A stretch of 64,000 nucleotides of DNA, taken from the NCBI RefSeq assembly GCF_013035425.1, contig NZ_WQHX01000003.1, positions 385,001 to 449,000 on the forward strand. The letters run 5' to 3'. The position numbers were made by a program, and so were the translations under genes. Under the pieces are notes generated by a model. That model did not search any database. It saw nothing but the letters and a program-made list of their open reading frames with translations, and was not told the origin of the DNA. The stretch comes from Ruegeria arenilitoris. Its GTDB lineage: Bacteria; Pseudomonadota; Alphaproteobacteria; Rhodobacterales; Rhodobacteraceae. This document shows positions 27,015 through 35,087 of this stretch, piece after piece (position 1 is the first letter of the stretch; each line of letters opens with the position of its first letter).

Positions 27015-27377
27015 GACGCAAATTGAAATGTGCGCAAAATTTCGCATCGGCGCCTTTGACTTAACGGAATTTAATCACCGGTTTGCGCGCATGGCAACTT
27101 GCTGCGCGAGCAAAGCAACCAAGAACGGTGAAGGTCTAGTAAACACTCGATACGAACCATGGCTGCACGTGGTATGAACGACTGCCCTGTGGACAAAGCC
27201 GCTATTCTTCCCGGTCGTTAAATGGTGACTGTTTTACGGGACATTTAAAGTTATGGCTTCGCTGCTGTTGGCGTAAACGTATTCCCCACGTGGCCCAAAA
27301 TACTTGATTCTGCACCGCAGCAAAGCTACCTTTTCAATATGGGAGGAAACCTAGTTCAACTGTGGAAAGGTTTCCAA
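27015..27377. other. Gene-free stretch upstream of DUF1127 gene
   Basis: No open frame with recognisable similarity. It presumably holds the promoter of the DUF1127 gene. No palindrome or terminator stood out. Confidence 0.4.
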
Positions 27378-27614
27378 ATGACTGATTACTCTGTCGCAGC
27401 CACAAATAATAAACCCAACACTGACCGCCTGATGCGAACCCTTGATGACTTCTTTGTGAAGCTAGGCCAAGGTTTCAACTCTTACTTGATGGTCCAGTCT
27501 CGCGCCGCTGAATTTGAAAGGCTAAACAATCTTTCGGACCATGAGTTGGCGGAAATAGAACTCAAACGAGATGACATTCCCAAGTATGTATTCAGGGACA
27601 TGATCCACATATAG
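27378..27614 (+). CDS. DUF1127 domain small protein
   Basis: A 78-residue protein whose C-terminal half (ERLNNLSDHELAEIELKRDDIPKYV) is the DUF1127/YjiS motif common in alphaproteobacteria. Some members bind RNA and affect phosphate and carbon metabolism; the role here is unknown. The ATG at 27378 has AAAGG at a good distance, better than the in-frame ATG at 27339. Confidence 0.82.
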   Translation: MTDYSVAATNNKPNTDRLMRTLDDFFVKLGQGFNSYLMVQSRAAEFERLNNLSDHELAEIELKRDDIPKYVFRDMIHI

Positions 27615-27886
27615 GGAAATACAAGCATGATCTTTCGCCCGCACTCGTCATATTTGTCACCAGGCAGTTGGGTGGGAGGTCAGCACGGTTCGCTGGAAAT
27701 CCTCTAATAATTCAATCATAATTGATGGCTATAACTTTTGTTCGTTGTGATAGCGTGAGCCGTGGACGGCAGTTGTGGCTTAGGGCTTTGAACCTTCGAT
27801 CCCACCGGTGAGGCGATCGCGTACTGATTGAAAAGCCGACGTGCGGACAGGAATGTGATCAAGCTCAAATAAGAAGAAAGATTGCA

Positions 27887-28300
27887 TTAATTAGGCACCA
27901 GTTTTTCAAGTTCTGGTAGCAGTACGACGCTTTCCTGCTCATTCGGATCAGTACGCGCAATAACCGCCACGGCTGGCTCTGCGCCATCGTTGTAAGGTAG
28001 ATGCGGAGCGCCGGCGGGTATGTAGATTAGGTCCCCTGCATTTGTTTCCATCACGTGCTCCAACTTTTCGCCCCAATACATCTTTGCCGAGCCGGAAATG
28101 ACATAAATAGCGGTTTCGTGGAATTCGTGTTTATGGGCTTTAGCTCGTCCACCCGGTGGAACTGTTAGCAGGTGCATGCATATTTTATTACTGCCGACGG
28201 TTTCCTTTGCGATTCCTTCGAAATAATTAAAGCCTTGTTTGCCAGAATATGTGTCGCCGGGGCGTAGTTTCACACATTTTTGCATAAGCCACTTTCCCAT
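27887..28300 (-). CDS. Small cupin protein
   Basis: A 137-residue single-domain cupin. Motif 1 is visible as HKHEFHETAIYVISG (metal His/His/Glu), and motif 2 as GDLIYIPAGAPHLPYN, so the metal site looks complete. A GAGGAAA site precedes the ATG. Small cupins of this type can be isomerases, dioxygenases or sensors; no function is assigned. It stands alone with long gaps on both sides. Confidence 0.85.
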   Translation of the reverse strand: MGKWLMQKCVKLRPGDTYSGKQGFNYFEGIAKETVGSNKICMHLLTVPPGGRAKAHKHEFHETAIYVISGSAKMYWGEKLEHVMETNAGDLIYIPAGAPHLPYNDGAEPAVAVIARTDPNEQESVVLLPELEKLVPN

Positions 28301-28660
28301 AAAGGTTTCCTCAACTTAGAAACTATAGACGAACTGCTCTCAGAGCGAGGAATATTGTTTGGCTGACAGTTTCGGGCTCAACGCAGGCTTCCAATAGATT
28401 TTGTCAAATGTCCGCTAAGGAACGGGTACTAGACCTAGCGTTTCGAAACACCAATGTCTGCTCTGCAGAAAAAGTTGCCTTTAGTTTACAACGGGTTTGC
28501 CAGAGTAGGTCCTGCCCACTTAGAAAAAGTTAATCCAGCTTACAAGAATGGGATGCAGTCAAAAAATGGGCAGAAACGCGGAAGGCGATCAATAACTTTG
28601 TGCGGCTGGAAAAGGAAAACGTTGATCGCATTTCAGAGAAACCGAAGCAGGTGCTTTGGC

Positions 28661-28701
28661 GGGTGCCGGATTCAGTGCATTTAATAACTGACCCGACACC
28701 C
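28661..28701. repeat. Inverted repeat (hairpin 1)
   Basis: GGGTGCCGG (28661-28669) pairs with CCGACACCC (28693-28701) with one mismatch, and an inner CAGT/ACTG extends the stem. It directly abuts the next hairpin. Confidence 0.6.
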
Positions 28702-28769
28702 TTTCCCGTGGGCTATCTCAACGGGCGGGGGCATCACTTGTTGAGGTTGCGTTACCGTCCCACGGGAAA
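28702..28769. repeat. Inverted repeat (hairpin 2)
   Basis: TTTCCCGTGGG (28702-28712) and CCCACGGGAAA (28759-28769) are perfect 11 bp arms, with a second perfect stem CTCAAC/GTTGAG inside (28717-28722 and 28740-28745). A two-tier stem this regular is unlikely by chance. It lacks a T-tract, so it is not a simple terminator. Confidence 0.65.
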
Positions 28770-29160
28770 TCCGATATAATTCAACGTGTTCAGGCCCCAG
28801 TTATTGGCCCTTCGTTTGTTCGGCTTGCTCTCAGACGACAAAGTCTTTTGAATACCTGCCAAATCTATGTGTCATCAGGCTGGTGAACGCTGCGCACATT
28901 ACCCATGGCTACTGGCCGCATGCACGGCATTGGGTGGGGATGACGCCGTGTTTTTAGATTGACCGCACAGTGTTGGGGAATTGCCCAAAATACGTGTTGG
29001 TCTAATTACCTGATTAAACTAGCTGACCTAAGTCACACTCCAAATGTGACATTTCCCATGCCGCTATCGGCGGCACTGTCAACTTGAACCCGCTTTTAAC
29101 CGTCCTTCGGTAACGCGGACTTTTTTTCTGGTCTATGTGTTCGGTTACTACCGCAGACAG

Positions 29161-29203
29161 CCCGTGTTGCCTTGTCCCCTGTAAAATTGGCAGCACGGGT
29201 TTT
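29161..29203 (+). terminator. Rho-independent terminator-like hairpin
   Basis: CCCGTGTTGCC (29161-29171) pairs with GGCAGCACGGG (29189-29199) with one G-T pair and is followed by TTTT. No annotated gene ends just upstream, so it may end an unannotated transcript. Confidence 0.5.
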
Positions 29204-29442
29204 ATATGTTCCGGAGCAGTCCATTCAATTGTGGTTCCCTACGCAATGAAAGCGCAGGTGCTTTCGCACCATTCGTCGCCAACCACTCAAGCAACGACGC
29301 CCACTGACACTGCAAACTGTTCATGGAAAGATAATCCCGCTGCTGTTCTGGCTTGCAATTTAGATGTGTGGGATTGTTCGGGGTCATTTGCGCATAGCAA
29401 ATGTTCAACTGATGATGCCTCGGTCAACGTTGAATATAAAAA

Positions 29443-29485
29443 CCCCACGCCTTCGCTTGGGTGGGACAGGAGGCGTGGGGCTTTT
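29443..29485. terminator. Strong Rho-independent terminator, probably bidirectional
   Basis: Perfect arms CCCCACGCC (29443-29451) and GGCGTGGGG (29472-29480) are followed by CTTTTT on the plus strand and preceded by an A-run (AAAAA), so it could act in both directions. It lies about 400 bp upstream of the fasciclin gene and belongs to no recognised gene. Confidence 0.75.
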
Positions 29486-29884
29486 TGAGGGGTGTTGGGT
29501 GTGAAACTCAAACACCCTAACACTCAGTCAAAACACAAAACTCATTACAACGTTTCCAGAACAAATTAGCGCTTGTTTAAAATGGGGGAAACGAAATTGG
29601 GATTTTGTCGAATTTACTGCGAATTTGGAATCGTCTTAGTGGACAAAACAACAATTTGCGTCTTCAATGTTACCCATAGCGAAACAGTTCCACGTCAGAA
29701 ATTCAGACACAAACCATAAAACTAGGACTGTCCGAATCTTGATTGGGTTAAACCAAGAACCAAAAGATCGTTGTTTGGCAACCGGGCCTATAGTGTGCCG
29801 TAAGAAATGGTTTAGCCGCGGAAATGATATCTACTGGCTCAATCGGTTCGTAGGACCGACTCGAGAACAAAAGGAGAAACACCC

Positions 29885-30367
29885 ATGAATCGTAGATTTG
29901 TTCTGAAATCAACCGTTGCTGCGGGCCTGATTGCCCTTGTTGCAGGATGCTCCACCGGAGGGGATGATATCGTCGATGTAGCCTCGTCCAGCGACCAGTT
30001 CTCGACACTTGTGGCGGCTGTTTCAGCTGCAGGATTGGTGGAAACATTGCAAGGTGACGGTCCATTTACAGTATTTGCTCCGACCAATGAAGCCTTTGCT
30101 GCCCTTCCAGCCGGTACTGTTGATGACCTTTTGAAACCGGAAAACAAGGACCAGCTTGTTTCTGTCCTAACGTATCACGTCGTTCCCGGTAACTTCCCCT
30201 CAAGTTCTCTGGCCGGGCAGAAGGGTTCGCTTACAACCGCTCAGGGTGGCTCCTTGACAGCTGATGGAACCGACGGCGTAAAAATTAATGGAGCAAACGT
30301 CATTTCTCCTGATATTACAGCTTCCAACGGCGTAATCCACGCAATCGACACGGTACTACTTCCCTAG
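29885..30367 (+). CDS. Fasciclin (FAS1) domain lipoprotein
   Basis: A 160-residue protein with a lipoprotein signal (lipobox LVAGC, lipidated Cys22) and one FAS1 domain (about residues 30-160) showing the conserved FTVFAPTNEAFAALP and the LTYHVVPG H-box. FAS1 proteins mediate surface adhesion. AAGGAG precedes the ATG. A hairpin (CCCCGG/CCGGGG, 30398-30414) lies 31 bp after the stop. It is monocistronic. Confidence 0.93.
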   Translation: MNRRFVLKSTVAAGLIALVAGCSTGGDDIVDVASSSDQFSTLVAAVSAAGLVETLQGDGPFTVFAPTNEAFAALPAGTVDDLLKPENKDQLVSVLTYHVVPGNFPSSSLAGQKGSLTTAQGGSLTADGTDGVKINGANVISPDITASNGVIHAIDTVLLP

Positions 30368-30767
30368 TTGGTACCGTGCATCGGGCGAAATTGAAGTCCC
30401 CGGTTAGTCCGGGGGCCAAATATTGCCAAGAAAAAGATTAAGGCCTTTCGAAGAAGACCAGATCTAAGAATCTGGTACTCGCCGTTTGCGGTCAATAATC
30501 GATATTTCGAAGTGATAGCCCTGTCGTTGGATTGGAAGGACCGCACTGCAGTAGACGGTCGCTTTGTTCTAAGAGTAGACCTTGGCGCTTTGAAAACCTA
30601 GGTCTGCTATCCACCCTTGAGCGGACATCTAACAAAATTGCGAGGATGAACGCATCGAGCCCAATTTGACCGGTCCTGCAACTTGCCTCCTTGCCCACTC
30701 GCACCTTAAGCTTTTCACCGAAACACATTGTTCCCTGGTTTTTATCTGAGCAGTATTTGGAGGTAAG
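30368..30767. other. Gene-free stretch
   Basis: It contains the CCCCGG-TTAGT-CCGGGG hairpin at 30398-30414 after the fasciclin gene. No coding similarity was found in the rest; it should contain the promoter of the PPOX gene. Confidence 0.45.
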
Positions 30768-31421
30768 ATGCCCAAAAACAGCAAACTCAATACTGCCTTC
30801 CTAGTTCGTAGTGAAAGTGATCTGAGGTCGCAATTCTCAGCAACGCAGGAAATTGCTGTCAAAAAGTGTTTAAAACATATCGATGATCACGCCCGGGTGT
30901 TTATTGAAAGATCTCCATTTGTTTGCATCGGAACGCAATCACCGGATGGGTCCGCAGACGTAAGTCCCAGAGGTGATCCCCGCGGATTCGTAAAGATATT
31001 GGATGACAAGACCCTCTTGATCCCCGACAGACCGGGTAACAATCGGCTAGATACGCTTTCAAATATTCTGACCAATTCCAAAGTTGGCCTGCTATTCTTA
31101 GTGCCCGGATTTGATGACACTATGCGGGTAAATGGTCACGCGGAACTCACGCGTGATCCCGACCTGCTTTCCACGATGGCCGTAAATGGACGTGTTCCCC
31201 AAATTGCCATCGCGGTGCATGTTGATGAAGTTTTTATTCATTGTGCGAAAGCCCTTCGCCGATCAAACCTTTGGGATCCAAGTCAGCATCAGAATCGTGA
31301 GGACGTTCCTTCTTTAATGAAGATCATACTGGATCAAACATCTGTCGCGCCTTCCGATCCCGAGGAGCAACTTAGGTTGGACGAAAATCTGGAGCGAGAG
31401 TACCGCCAGACAATGTACTGA
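30768..31421 (+). CDS. Pyridoxamine 5'-phosphate oxidase-like flavin/F420-type protein
   Basis: A 217-residue PPOX-class split-barrel protein. FVCIGTQSPDGSADVSPRGDPRG and the later LLIPDRPGNNRLDTLSNIL are the conserved FMN-binding parts, and the C-terminal half continues the MSMEG_1061-like subfamily (NGRVPQIAIAVHVDEVFIHCAKALRRSNLW). It probably binds FMN and reduces a small molecule or haem; the substrate is unknown. The ribosome site is a perfect GGAGGT. A long perfect hairpin follows the stop. Confidence 0.9.
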   Translation: MPKNSKLNTAFLVRSESDLRSQFSATQEIAVKKCLKHIDDHARVFIERSPFVCIGTQSPDGSADVSPRGDPRGFVKILDDKTLLIPDRPGNNRLDTLSNILTNSKVGLLFLVPGFDDTMRVNGHAELTRDPDLLSTMAVNGRVPQIAIAVHVDEVFIHCAKALRRSNLWDPSQHQNREDVPSLMKIILDQTSVAPSDPEEQLRLDENLEREYRQTMY

Positions 31422-31923
31422 CCTATATCGGTACGGTACTTGCTGTCCAAAGCAGTTACTTGTTGGACAGCAAACACGGTCCGCTTAGTTCGCAAAGCGG
31501 TCACTCGCCTTTGGTCCCAAAAACGAAGCCCAATGTTACGCGGAAATGGCTATGATCGAGCAGGGTGGAATATGCCGCAGCGAAGCGTGAACTTTTCGCC
31601 AGATGGTCCGACGCCTAAGTTGGCCGATACAGGAGCTCGTTTATGAAGAATCGCGACTGCCACCGCGATGCTGATCTGACTCAAGCGCGAATGCGCCCGG
31701 CTGAGATTTCAGGTTAAAATGAAGATTGCCGTGGTTGAAACGACTTGCGGTTCCTGTAGCGCAACGAATGGCGGCATCGTCCGAAAATTCAAAAATCCAT
31801 TGATCTTTGGGTTGGCTTAAAAAGGCTTTTGTTTAGCGGCTCGGTCAGCTAATTTTATGCCCATACAAGATTACAGAACATGCAGGGGTGCGGAACCTTC
31901 GGTTCAGTTCAAAGGTAATCCAG
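31422..31923. other. Gene-free stretch with hairpin
   Basis: A perfect inverted repeat TTGCTGTCCAA (31440-31450) / TTGGACAGCAA (31463-31473) lies 18 bp after the PPOX stop and may end or stabilise its mRNA; there is no T-tract. The rest shows no gene. Confidence 0.5.
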
Positions 31924-32202
31924 ATGCAAAAATACTCAGTTCCAGTTTACTACCGCGCAGTCTTGTCAGTTGATTGCATAGCCATCCTTGAAGTAGAAGC
32001 TAGCAGCCCAGAAAGGGCTCGCGAGATTGGCTTGGCTGAGGTTCAAAAGAACGACGACTTTGGACTTCCGAACGTAAAGGGGAAGTTTCAAGTCGATACT
32101 GATCTAAAGGTCGTCGCATCCGAAACCTTCGACGCGACAGATTGGGGCACAGAAGATGTTGCCGTCGAATTGTCAGACGTTGTTGAATTGGCCGACGCAT
32201 AG
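31924..32202 (+). CDS. Small protein, possibly DpnD/PcfM-like
   Basis: A 92-residue acidic protein starting MQKYSVPVYYRAVLSVDCIA. The pattern of an N-terminal strand followed by VEASSPERAREIGLAEV resembles the small DpnD/PcfM-type fold, but the similarity is weak. No catalytic residues can be named. The in-frame codon at 31888 is less likely as start. A short terminator-like hairpin lies about 100 bp downstream. Confidence 0.55.
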   Translation: MQKYSVPVYYRAVLSVDCIAILEVEASSPERAREIGLAEVQKNDDFGLPNVKGKFQVDTDLKVVASETFDATDWGTEDVAVELSDVVELADA

Positions 32203-32302
32203 ATTGGCCTCGGTAGCCCGCTATGGTGCGTGATACTGCCTGTTTTGTCATATCCTTTGCGGTCGTATCGGCGCGGAACCGATAAATTGCTTGGCGAGTT
32301 GG

Positions 32303-32324
32303 TCCACGCTTGGTGTGGATTTTT
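32303..32324 (+). terminator. Putative Rho-independent terminator
   Basis: TCCAC (32303-32307) and GTGGA (32315-32319) form a short stem followed directly by TTTTT. It could end transcripts from the gene at 31924. Confidence 0.45.
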
Positions 32325-32659
32325 AGGGTATACTTACCGGCGACCTACAAACCACTGGCCTTTGATTTCATCAGGAGTATGTGAGATGTTTTGTTGCATT
32401 TTTTTGCATGAGTAGGTGCAAATAATCTCTTACCATTTTCAAGCTTGTTGCGTAGTCGCATGTGCAACTCTTCTGAAAATTAAACAGTATCAGTTTTTTT
32501 CTATCGCGCAATAGTTTTTCAATATGTTTCTTTTAACTACTAAGCCAAATTCTGAATTGCGTAAAAAAGTACTGGGTGTTACGGCGACTTGATAAACAAA
32601 AAAATTCTGTCTCAAATTAGAGAGCCAACAAAACTTTTAAATGACCACTTCGAACTGAA
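32325..32659. other. AT-rich gene-free stretch
   Basis: Composition is much more AT-rich than in the operons of this window and matches the broken FkbM-type gene next to it. No gene was seen. Confidence 0.5.
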
Positions 32660-33413
32660 TCAGATATTATCACTTATTAGCAGTTCGTATTCTGGTGAAT
32701 TTTTATTGTTTGGTATGTCTAATTTGTGAGGCAACGTGCAAGAGTTTGAAAGTTCTGCGTGTTTACTAAAAGTTAGCTCGAGAACTAATGGTAAATTGTC
32801 ATCCAATCTAATTGGGGCGTAATTATTTGCGTTTATATGAACTAAACTTAGTCCACATTTTCTTATAAATTCTTGAATTTCATTCAGATGAATGTCGCAA
32901 TCATGCAACTCTATAACCATACCGGTAACTCTGTCTTCATTATTCAAGATGTCACTCAAGAATCGGTACTCAGAGCCTTCAACATCAATTTTTAGAAAAA
33001 CGTTTTTATTACCTGCTTCATTTAAAACTTCGAAAAATGTGCAATGAGATTCATTAAGTGTTGATAGCCAAAAAAATTTCTTTATGTGCCTACGCTTTCC
33101 TTGAAAAACTTCCTATATGAAATCACTTTTTTACGCCATAAAGGCTAAATGAGTTTTTTATAGTCTCGACAAATACACGCTTGAGCCAAAAGCGAAAATT
33201 TACGGAAGCGTCGTAGGCAATGACTTCAACATCTTTATGTCTTATGAAATCATTTTCAAAGCTCCAGTCATCACAAATTCCTAACCCAATTAATAAATCG
33301 GATTTTTCAATATCTGACATTGAAACCAGATAACCTCCATCGTTCTGCCTTCCAATTCTCACCAAGTCATTTGCTTGACTAAATGAAAAATAGTTTGGCA
33401 GACGCGCTTTCAT
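32660..33413 (-). pseudogene. FkbM-type methyltransferase gene broken by two frameshifts
   Basis: The N-terminal piece (ATG at 33411-33413: MKARLPNYFSFSQAN, then GGYLVSMSDIEKSDLLIGLGI, CDDWSFE) ends at a TGA near 33119. The C-terminal piece (FLKIDVEGSEYRFLSDI, residues before MVIELHDCD) is in another frame, ending at 32660. Both match one FkbM-domain protein. Reading one extra A in the A6 run at 33126-33131 and one extra G in the GG near 33102 would restore a continuous frame through YRKFFKGKRRHIKKFFW. The gene is strongly AT-rich, as often seen for horizontally acquired surface-glycan genes. It is either a true pseudogene or carries two homopolymer errors. Confidence 0.75.
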
Positions 33414-33942
33414 GGTTTTCTCTTTTACTGTACTAACTGCTGTTGTTTTATGTTTTTCTAAAATCATAGTCAAAAATGGGGCGGAGCAAAGCTTAAAATA
33501 AATTCCTATTTTATTTGTGGCTAAAAAAATACACATATCAAAATTTTTCAAAATTATGGCTATTTCACACTCTGTGAGCGGTGCTGAGTTACTCAATGGA
33601 TTTTCTTAAAAATACAAAAACTCTTTCCTAAATTTTCCTAGTGAAATCGTCCGGCGTCTTCGAGTCGTTCTTGGCGCGAAAGAATTTCGCAGCTAGTTCG
33701 GGATCGACAGATAATTTCCGTTAATCAATCTGTAATTTACAGAATAAATGGTGTCACGTTTCATTGCCAATCATTCTTTGAATTAAGTTTCTGGTGTTAT
33801 TTGTATTGCATTAATGCTAACGGACATGGGTGAGAACTCAATAACTAGATCACCCCGAACGGCCTCAATGTCTGCCCGCTGTGTGGAACCGGACACCTGA
33901 CCAAATGACACAGGTGTCCGAGTTGAACCCTAAGTAACCAGT
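33414..33942. other. Gene-free stretch with inverted repeat
   Basis: AT-rich up to about 33840. Near the end of the AraC-type gene a perfect 10 bp inverted repeat CGGACACCTG (33890-33899) / CAGGTGTCCG (33911-33920) may act as its terminator hairpin (no T-tract). No gene was recognised. Confidence 0.45.
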
Positions 33943-34968
33943 TCAGAAAGGTGCAAACTGCTCCTGCGCCACTGGAGCATACCGCCGCCTCAGTTTCTCA
34001 GGAGAGGCGCCAAACCAGCGATGACAGGCGCGCGTGAATGCGCTGGCATTCTTGTACCCCAGGTCCCGTCCGATTTGAGTGATGGTGCGTATTTCTTCTC
34101 TCAACCAAAGATCAGCGAGATGCTCCTTTGCGCGATCAATGAGTTCCGCGCCGTTGGTGCCGTGTTGGGCGAGTTCTCTCTGCAGCGCCTTCGGATGCGT
34201 CCCCGCGAACTCGGCTAGCCCGTCCAAACCGGGCCAATCAGAATAGTCAAACACCCGAAACAGCGCAACCAAGTCCAGCGGTTGTTGCTGCATGGAAGTA
34301 TTATCCGGCTCAGTGTTTCTGGGAAACGGGGATTGTTGCATAAGCCAAGCTGCTGGGAATGACATCCTCAGCCCCCAAGCATCGCCTTTCTTCACATTGG
34401 ATGACGGCACCAATTCTTCTGGGATAGCGTGAGGATCAAACACATGAATTTCAACGTCGCTTTGATCCCAAACTGTTCCTAATCTCGTTTTCAGCATTTC
34501 CGACCATGCAACAACATCCCAAGCGTCGGCTTGCCCGGGCGGTTGCGACGCCTTGAGGAAGCGTTTGCCGACTAAATTGGCGCGCTCTGCATCAACTATG
34601 AGCTGGTAGCGCATCGAGACTTGTACTGTCTCAACAAAATGCATCCAGGCCACCAGCAGATCACCCAAGCTGGGCGTGTTGCTCATGGTGGTCGGAGGCA
34701 CGAAGCCGATGCTCCACTCATACTCTCGTCCGATCTCCGCGCAAAGGTAAGGATTTCCCGACAGAACCGCTGCCTGCGTTGAGGCCAGATAGACGCAGGC
34801 GCTCGGAATGGATTGGCTCGGCTCATCAAAGACTGTCGGTCGCAGCAAACACCCCTTCAATATTTGATTGCGATCCGCACCCAACTTACAGGCTCGGTCA
34901 ATGACCTCGGCCAGAAACTTCGACTGCATCACAGGAAGCGTCGTTAGTGCAGTCTTGGATTTGTTCAA
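33943..34968 (-). CDS. AraC-family transcriptional regulator
   Basis: A 341-residue regulator. The N-terminal two thirds is the arabinose-binding-type/OruR-like ligand region (about 20-210), and the C-terminal AraC helix-turn-helix pair ends TQIGRDLGYKNASAFTRACHRWFGASPEKLRRRY (about 290-330, shown in part). The start is probably the TTG at 34966-34968, which has an AAGGA site; the ATG at 34929 lacks one. It is divergent from the exported amidohydrolase at 35088 with 119 bp between, so it likely controls that gene. Confidence 0.9.
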   Translation of the reverse strand: MNKSKTALTTLPVMQSKFLAEVIDRACKLGADRNQILKGCLLRPTVFDEPSQSIPSACVYLASTQAAVLSGNPYLCAEIGREYEWSIGFVPPTTMSNTPSLGDLLVAWMHFVETVQVSMRYQLIVDAERANLVGKRFLKASQPPGQADAWDVVAWSEMLKTRLGTVWDQSDVEIHVFDPHAIPEELVPSSNVKKGDAWGLRMSFPAAWLMQQSPFPRNTEPDNTSMQQQPLDLVALFRVFDYSDWPGLDGLAEFAGTHPKALQRELAQHGTNGAELIDRAKEHLADLWLREEIRTITQIGRDLGYKNASAFTRACHRWFGASPEKLRRRYAPVAQEQFAPF

Positions 34969-35087
34969 TGAGTTATCCTTACTGGACTGAGAAATTCGGA
35001 ATTGTCCAAAAATGACAACACGTGAATTCTCTACTTTCTGCTAACCTACACTCAAGGTCAGAATTTACAAATCAGGGAGATATATTG

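Larger units (their letters stand above)
28534..28779 (+). pseudogene. Possible decayed gene remnant (open frame without start)
   Basis: The frame is open for 81 codons after a TAA at 28531-28533 and reads protein-like (for example EWDAVKKWAETRKAI, then KPKQVLWRVPD and FPVGYLNGRGHH), ending at TAA 28777-28779. There is no ATG and no ribosome site, and no family is recognised. The two hairpins at 28661-28769 lie inside it. It may be a gene fragment or chance. Confidence 0.25.
28301..29884. other. 1.6 kb region without a clear gene, rich in hairpins
   Basis: This is the longest gene-free stretch. It contains an 81-codon open frame without a start (28534-28779), two abutting long hairpins (28661-28701 and 28702-28769), a terminator-like hairpin at 29161-29203 and a strong terminator at 29443-29485. 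The rest shows no recognisable coding similarity. The layout would suit one or more small RNAs or the remains of an element; neither is proven. Confidence 0.5.

Noticed and set aside
28661-28769. Integron attC site
   Set aside because: The stems lack the conserved attC core boxes (GTTRRRY/RYYYAAC arrangement), and no integrase is present.
29815-29885. Extracytoplasmic-function or EcfG-type promoter before the fasciclin gene (GGAAAT and CGGTT)
   Set aside because: The match to a GGAAC-CGTT consensus is incomplete and not supported by a second site in the window.
33851-33908. CPLCGTGHLTK tail as remnant of a zinc-finger protein
   Set aside because: Only about 17 codons, preceded by a stop, and overlapping the CGGACACCTG inverted repeat; too short to support.
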